Shown piece after piece: positions 5,136 through 8,390 of a stretch of 8,390 nucleotides of DNA. The stretch is from NCBI GenBank assembly GCA_949128015.1, contig CASBRC010000338.1, forward strand, positions 1 through 8,390, read 5' to 3'. The notes beneath the pieces were generated by a model that saw only the letters and a list, made by a program, of their open reading frames with translations, did no database searches and was not told the origin of the DNA. Each line of letters starts with the position of its first letter. Within the stretch, counting starts at the first letter, position 1. A program made the position numbers and the translations under genes. The stretch comes from Synechococcales cyanobacterium PMM_0003. Its GTDB lineage: Bacteria; Cyanobacteriota; Cyanobacteriia; Pseudanabaenales; Pseudanabaenaceae.

Positions 5136-6472
5136 GCGGTCATTTCACGCTCCAATCGCCGAATTTGCATGTCAGCTCTAGTAATATCTGGATCAAATGA
5201 TTTCCAGTCTTGTAACTTATCTCGCAGTCGTTTTGCTTCTTCTAAATTGCCATTATCGATCGCTTCAAAAAGCGCTGTTAATGTCCTTGATTCTTCGGTG
5301 TCTGGGCGCAGATTATCTAGCCCTAAAACATAGCGCACAATATCAGAGCTTTTCATGCCTCTAGTCGGTGAGGGACATTCTTTGATTTGATAATCTTCTA
5401 AAATTTTGACTTGATGGCGTTCTACAGTAGTGACAATTTCGGGGCTATGGGTTGTAGCAATAATTTGAGTATTAGGAAATACTTTGCGGAGGTCGGGGAT
5501 AATTTTTTGTTGCCAAGTTGGATGTAAATGTAAATCTAACTCATCAATCATTAATACTGCTTCGGCTTCTAGTGGGTTTTCCATCTGTGGATTTGCTTGT
5601 GCTAAACGTCTTGCAAAGTCCATCACAAGGGCTAACATATTGCGATAGCCTGAACTTAGTTGATTAATTGATAGTTCAATTTTTTCGCCTGTTTTAGTTT
5701 CCCATTCAACCATTAATTTAGCCGAATCAGCTTGTGAGAAATATACACGAGCATTGGGTGCGATAATAGTAGAAATTGCTTTTCGTATCTGTTGTAAATC
5801 AGTAAATTCAAAGTTGATATCTTTTCTTTTTTTTCCTTCTATTAATTCTTGAATCTCTCGCAAAAAAAACCATTTAGCTATGTCTGTAAAATTTGTGATC
5901 GCATTAAAAGAGTTTTTTAATGCGTCAAATCTGTCGAAAGATTGAGATGACAGTATTTTAATGTTAGTAAGATTTGTCAAATTACGATTGGCTTTATAAT
6001 ATGCTATTACAGAAAGTTGGGTTTCGGGATTATTCTTTAACGAAACCAATAATTTATTTGTTGCATTGAGATGACTTTCTGTAAATATACTAGGATTAGT
6101 AGGATATTCATCGGTAAATATATTTAAGCCTTCATCGTCATTATGGGTGATTCCTCTTGAATAAGTTACTTCCCATCTCGGAAAATCAGTAGTCACAACA
6201 CTAAACTCTGCCGTAATTGCAACTGGTTGATTATTAGATTTCTTCTGTAAATCCCTTTGAAAAATAATTGGCTTATGCAGAGTAGCAAAATCAGGGTCTA
6301 TAGCATATTGTAACTCTATTACATAAGGATACATTGCAGCAGCGATCGCATCTAAAACCGCACTTTTACCCGATCCATTATTGCCAACAAATATATTTAC
6401 ATCTGGATTTAAGTTGACTGTCAGACCGTCAAAACATCGAAAATTTTTGATTTTAACTTGTTGAATGTGCAT
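5132..6472 (-). CDS. ptuA: ABC/SMC-type ATPase, Septu PtuA-like
   Basis: This 446-residue ATPase has Walker A GNNGSGKS at 30-37, an ABC-type signature QLSSGYRNM at 271-279, Walker B VLMIDE at 306-311 followed by LDLHLHP, and a switch histidine at 342 in ATTHSPEI. The opening MHIQQVKIKNFRCFDGLTVN is the usual first strand of RecF/OLD-like AAA_15/AAA_21 ATPases. There is no Toprim domain as in OLD nucleases, and the immediately following gene is an HNH nuclease, so the pair fits Septu. In retron type I-A systems a similar pair follows a reverse transcriptase, but none is present here. The start ATG at 6472 lacks a clear ribosome-binding site. The operon is divergent from the lyase gene, across a 160-base gap. 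All ATPase motifs are intact. Confidence 0.83.
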   Translation of the reverse strand: MHIQQVKIKNFRCFDGLTVNLNPDVNIFVGNNGSGKSAVLDAIAAAMYPYVIELQYAIDPDFATLHKPIIFQRDLQKKSNNQPVAITAEFSVVTTDFPRWEVTYSRGITHNDDEGLNIFTDEYPTNPSIFTESHLNATNKLLVSLKNNPETQLSVIAYYKANRNLTNLTNIKILSSQSFDRFDALKNSFNAITNFTDIAKWFFLREIQELIEGKKRKDINFEFTDLQQIRKAISTIIAPNARVYFSQADSAKLMVEWETKTGEKIELSINQLSSGYRNMLALVMDFARRLAQANPQMENPLEAEAVLMIDELDLHLHPTWQQKIIPDLRKVFPNTQIIATTHSPEIVTTVERHQVKILEDYQIKECPSPTRGMKSSDIVRYVLGLDNLRPDTEESRTLTALFEAIDNGNLEEAKRLRDKLQDWKSFDPDITRADMQIRRLEREMTA

Positions 6473-6564
6473 TTTGAATATTTGTATTGCAGATTTATCA
6501 TCTCTATATCTATTTACTATATAAAGATGTTAAGTAGTCAGTTGTGAAATCGTCAAATCAATCT

Positions 6565-6572
6565 AAGGGGGG
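6565..6572 (+). promoter_or_regulatory. Purine-rich G6 tract upstream of the lyase gene
   Basis: AAGGGGGG at 6565-6572 resembles a strong ribosome-binding site. The nearest in-frame start is a TTG at 6585, 12 bases away, which would add 16 residues to the lyase. The family-like ATG start at 6633 is 60 bases away and has no ribosome-binding site. The element therefore leaves the true start open. Confidence 0.35.
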
Positions 6573-6632
6573 TGTACTTTTATTTTGCCATGTGATCTCA
6601 AAATTAACAGTGTAGTTTCATCCAAATCTATT

Positions 6633-7229
6633 ATGAGTGTTTCCAGTCAACTTTTAACCCTTACCTCATGGATGTCTGGCGAATTTAGCAACCGCGAGCA
6701 ATCTCTTGATCAACCAGTCTGGTTTGTAAATTTAGTCTGGTGGCAGCGTCCGATTCCCTTTGATGTTTTAGGAAGCATTGCCATATTTGCCGAGCAAGCC
6801 AATGCTCTGATCATCGACCGCCCCTATCGTCAGCGTATTTTGCAATTTATCGAAACCGATCGCAAAATTCAAGTTAAATATTGGGGCTTTAAAGATCCGA
6901 GCGCATGGTCAGGTGCAGGGAGAAATTGCGATCGCCTCAATCAAATTACCATTAATGACATCGAGCCTCTAGCAGGATGCTTATTAGATGTTGATTTTGC
7001 GAATGATTGCTACAAAGCCATAATGCCAGCCAATGCGAAATGCTGTTTTCAATATTTAAATGAATCGCGCCAAGTTGTTTTAGGCTTTGAGGTTAGCGCC
7101 GATGAATTCTGGAGTGGCGATCGCGGCGTTGATCCTGCAACTGGCACAGCGATCTGGGGTGCAATTATGGACTTTTATAAATTCAAAAAAATCCAAGACT
7201 TTAGCCAAGAATTTTCAGCAAGTATATAG
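6633..7229 (+). CDS. CpcT/CpeT-type phycobiliprotein lyase
   Basis: This 198-residue protein belongs to the T-type chromophore lyase family (CpcT/CpeT, formerly DUF1001), which attaches bilins to a specific cysteine of phycobiliprotein beta subunits. Matching elements are the N-terminal LLTLTSWMSGEFSNREQSL, WWQRPIPFDVLGSIAIFAEQ, the RPYRQRILQF segment, the GAGRN-DRL segment, an LAGCLLDV strand, and the C-terminal WSGDRGVDPATGTAIWGAI then DFYKF. Length and motif order fit the lipocalin-like beta barrel of the family. I chose the ATG at 6633 because family members begin just before this first helix; a TTG at 6585 is possible. No phycobilisome structural operon is nearby, but the next gene encodes a phycobiliprotein-like domain 65 bases downstream on the same strand, so a functional link is plausible. 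The substrate site cannot be told from sequence. Confidence 0.88.
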   Translation: MSVSSQLLTLTSWMSGEFSNREQSLDQPVWFVNLVWWQRPIPFDVLGSIAIFAEQANALIIDRPYRQRILQFIETDRKIQVKYWGFKDPSAWSGAGRNCDRLNQITINDIEPLAGCLLDVDFANDCYKAIMPANAKCCFQYLNESRQVVLGFEVSADEFWSGDRGVDPATGTAIWGAIMDFYKFKKIQDFSQEFSASI

Positions 7230-7257
7230 CATCATCGGCTGTGCTAGCATCATGGCT
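7227..7257 (+). repeat. Imperfect direct repeat upstream of the fusion gene
   Basis: TAGCATCAT occurs at 7227-7235 and 7245-7253, followed by CGGCT and GGCT respectively. The two copies start 18 bases apart, close to two helical turns, and the first overlaps the lyase stop codon. A weak promoter (TTTAGC at 7200-7205, TATATA at 7223-7228, spacing 17) would place transcription start within the repeats. Because TA operons are usually autoregulated, these could be operator half-sites; this is inference. Confidence 0.35.
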
Positions 7258-7280
7258 AAGCGCTCTAAATACAAACAGAT

Positions 7281-7286
7281 GAGGGG
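7281..7286 (+). promoter_or_regulatory. Ribosome-binding site of the fusion gene
   Basis: GAGGGG at 7281-7286 lies 8 bases before the ATG at 7295. It is one of the strongest sites in the window and fixes the start of the phycobiliprotein-like/antitoxin gene. Confidence 0.65.
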
Positions 7287-7294
7287 ATAAAGCT

Positions 7295-7984
7295 ATGCAA
7301 AATATCGCAATAATCACATCTGCCCCAACTATTGAATCAGTCACTGAATTAGCCATTAATGTTAATAACGACTCATTTATGGACACATTCAATACTGATG
7401 TATCTTTATCACGACTAAGAGAAATCTTAGAATTCGTCCAAATACTTACAGTCGCCGCAAAAAAGATAGTCCAAGAAGCTATTTTAGAGGCTACTCAAGA
7501 AATCCCGATCGCTGAGACGAGTAAATCTATTGACCAAGCATCGATTAATCGAGTATCGATTAATCAAGAATTTCTGCAAGATATATCCAGCGACTGCAAA
7601 AACATTTTGCGCTATCTTACTTATGCACTCATCGGTACGGATGCATTAGTCCTAGAACAATTGAGACTAAAATCTCTACAAAGTCAATATCAAACCTTCC
7701 AAATTCAATTTCTAGTTACTGTAGTTAGACAAATTCAAATCTTGGTTGAACCGCTACTCACAAATTCTGATATTGTTACCGAACTAAACAGCTACTTTGC
7801 AAACATCATCACCAGAATAGATAGTCAAGATCCCTTAAAAATAAGAGAGAAACAACGCCAAAGTCTAGCTAGGTTAAGCGAAGAATGGTTAGCTGGAGAT
7901 GCAGACGAACAAACCAAAACTTGGAATTATTTACGAGAGTGTCTTGATCCAAACTCACCATCCTATAGTCCTGTGATTATATGA
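7295..7984 (+). CDS. Phycobiliprotein-like domain fused to a PIN-antitoxin tail
   Basis: The protein has 229 residues. Residues about 37-175 resemble the globin-like phycobiliprotein fold: LREILEFVQILTVAAKKIVQ matches the helix before the chromophore pocket, and ILRYLTYALIGTDALVLEQL with a following L-SLQSQY matches the highly conserved 'LRYxTYAxxxGDxSVLxxxxLxxLxxxY' of allophycocyanin and phycocyanin, with ELNSYF near the end. The usual bilin cysteine (Cys84 type, eight residues before the LRY leucine) is Ile97; Cys101 lies four residues before it, and the bilin-contacting Asp position is kept (Asp100). Residues about 184-229 (REKQRQSLARLSEEWLAGDA, then WNYLRECLDPNSPS) resemble antitoxin tails encoded before cyanobacterial PIN toxins. 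The stop overlaps the PIN gene start by 4 bases (ATGA), the TA arrangement. Possibly a bilin- or light-related antitoxin; the function is inferred. Confidence 0.68.
   Translation: MQNIAIITSAPTIESVTELAINVNNDSFMDTFNTDVSLSRLREILEFVQILTVAAKKIVQEAILEATQEIPIAETSKSIDQASINRVSINQEFLQDISSDCKNILRYLTYALIGTDALVLEQLRLKSLQSQYQTFQIQFLVTVVRQIQILVEPLLTNSDIVTELNSYFANIITRIDSQDPLKIREKQRQSLARLSEEWLAGDADEQTKTWNYLRECLDPNSPSYSPVII
7540..7569 (+). repeat. 15-bp tandem duplication within the fusion gene
   Basis: ATCGATTAATC occurs at 7540-7550 and again at 7555-7565, in a 15-base period that encodes SINRV then SINQE. It is an in-frame five-codon duplication located just before the helix carrying Asp100/Cys101, in the loop region of the phycobiliprotein-like domain. 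Confidence 0.7.
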
Positions 7985-8390
7985 AAATAGTCTTGCTCGA
8001 TACAGGAGTATTAGGCAATGTAACTAATCCTAAAACGAAAAATTCTAATAATGCTAGTTGTTTATATTGGTTGATATCATTGCTATCAAGGGAATATGAA
8101 GTGGCAATACCCGAAATATCAGACTATGAATTAAGACAGGAATTATTAAGAGCAAATAAATTTAACGGGATTCGTCAGTTAGATTTACTCAAGGCTCAGT
8201 TTATATATCTACTCTATTACAACCCCAACAGTATTGTTAGTTGCAAAGTTATGGGCAGAGGTCAGACAAAGTGGACAAGCTACGGCTGATCCAAAGGCGT
8301 TAGATGGGGATGTGATTTTGGCGGCTCAGGCACAATTACAGGCAGAGCAGGGATATCGAGTTATTGTTGCAACCACGAACGTCAAGCATA
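7981..8390 (+). pseudogene. PIN-domain (VapC-like) toxin, frameshifted, cut by window end
   Basis: From the ATG at 7981 the frame reads a PIN start, MKIVLLDTGVLGNV (Asp7), then VAIPEISDYELRQELLRANK (Glu50) and RQLDLLKAQFIYL. It then leaves the family pattern and stops at 8289. The expected sequence resumes in the +1 frame from 8216 as ITTPTVLLVAKLWAEVRQSG, then QATADPKALDGDVILAAQA (the catalytic Asp block) and VIVATTNVKH, running off the window. Removing one base from CTCT (8212-8215) would give YLPITTPTVLL and a protein of at least 136 residues, close to the normal length of about 145. The truncated product (102 residues) lacks the two C-terminal catalytic aspartates and should be inactive. 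It overlaps the preceding antitoxin-tail gene by 4 bases. A sequencing indel is the alternative. Confidence 0.87.

Noticed and set aside
4368..6632. Retron (type I-A) instead of Septu
   Set aside because: No reverse transcriptase frame with a YADD-type motif and no msr/msd-like structured repeat is seen beside the ATPase-HNH pair.
7252..7290. 12-residue peptide (MAKRSKYKQMRG) ending 4 bases before the fusion gene ATG
   Set aside because: It has no ribosome-binding site, and its basic composition can arise by chance; a leader peptide cannot be supported from sequence alone.
1..8390. tRNA or rRNA genes
   Set aside because: No tRNA-like arms (GTTCGA-type T loop with matching acceptor) or conserved rRNA segments were recognised on either strand.

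Overview
The window looks like accessory DNA from a cyanobacterium. It contains at least twelve exact copies of the HIP1 octamer GCGATCGC, about 0.13 being expected by chance for 8.4 kb of even composition. It also carries a CpcT/CpeT-type phycobiliprotein lyase, a protein with a phycobiliprotein-like fold, and a cyanobacterial-style dihydrolipoamide dehydrogenase. I would not name a genus with confidence; the AT-rich coding with dense HIP1 would suit a Pseudanabaena-like organism.

Layout. Positions 82-713: an intact VapB/VapC-like toxin-antitoxin (TA) pair. 733-972 (minus): an orphan DUF433 antitoxin-like gene. 1073-1936: a mazE-like antitoxin, a mazF toxin broken by a one-base deletion in an A run, and an orphan higA antitoxin, closed by a perfect 28-bp palindrome centred on HIP1 that looks like a terminator. 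2009-2504: a DUF4160/DUF2442 pair whose DUF4160 gene has a stop at codon 6. 2505-2850: a HIP1-rich gene desert with a small PadR-like fragment and the lpdA terminator. 2851-4254 (minus): lpdA. 4368-6472 (minus): a two-gene operon of an ABC-type ATPase and an HNH nuclease, best read as a Septu-like (PtuA/PtuB) anti-phage system. 6633-7229: a CpcT/CpeT-type lyase. 7295-8390: a protein joining a phycobiliprotein-like domain to an antitoxin-like tail, overlapping a PIN toxin gene that is frameshifted and runs off the window end.

Two themes stand out. First, this is a TA and defence island in which damage falls on the toxin or partner side. MazF, DUF4160 and the second PIN toxin are each broken by one small lesion, HigA and DUF433 have no visible partner, and every antitoxin-side frame is open. 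The long genes lpdA, ptuA and ptuB (about 3.5 kb) are intact, so uniform sequencing error is not the easiest explanation, though it is not excluded. Second, the 7295-7984 gene seems to fuse a bilin-protein fold to a PIN-toxin antitoxin module, just downstream of a bilin lyase gene. I do not know of a described system with that architecture; it is the most novel candidate here.

Limits: all family calls come from reading motifs by eye, with no database search. Promoter and operator calls are weak unless stated otherwise.
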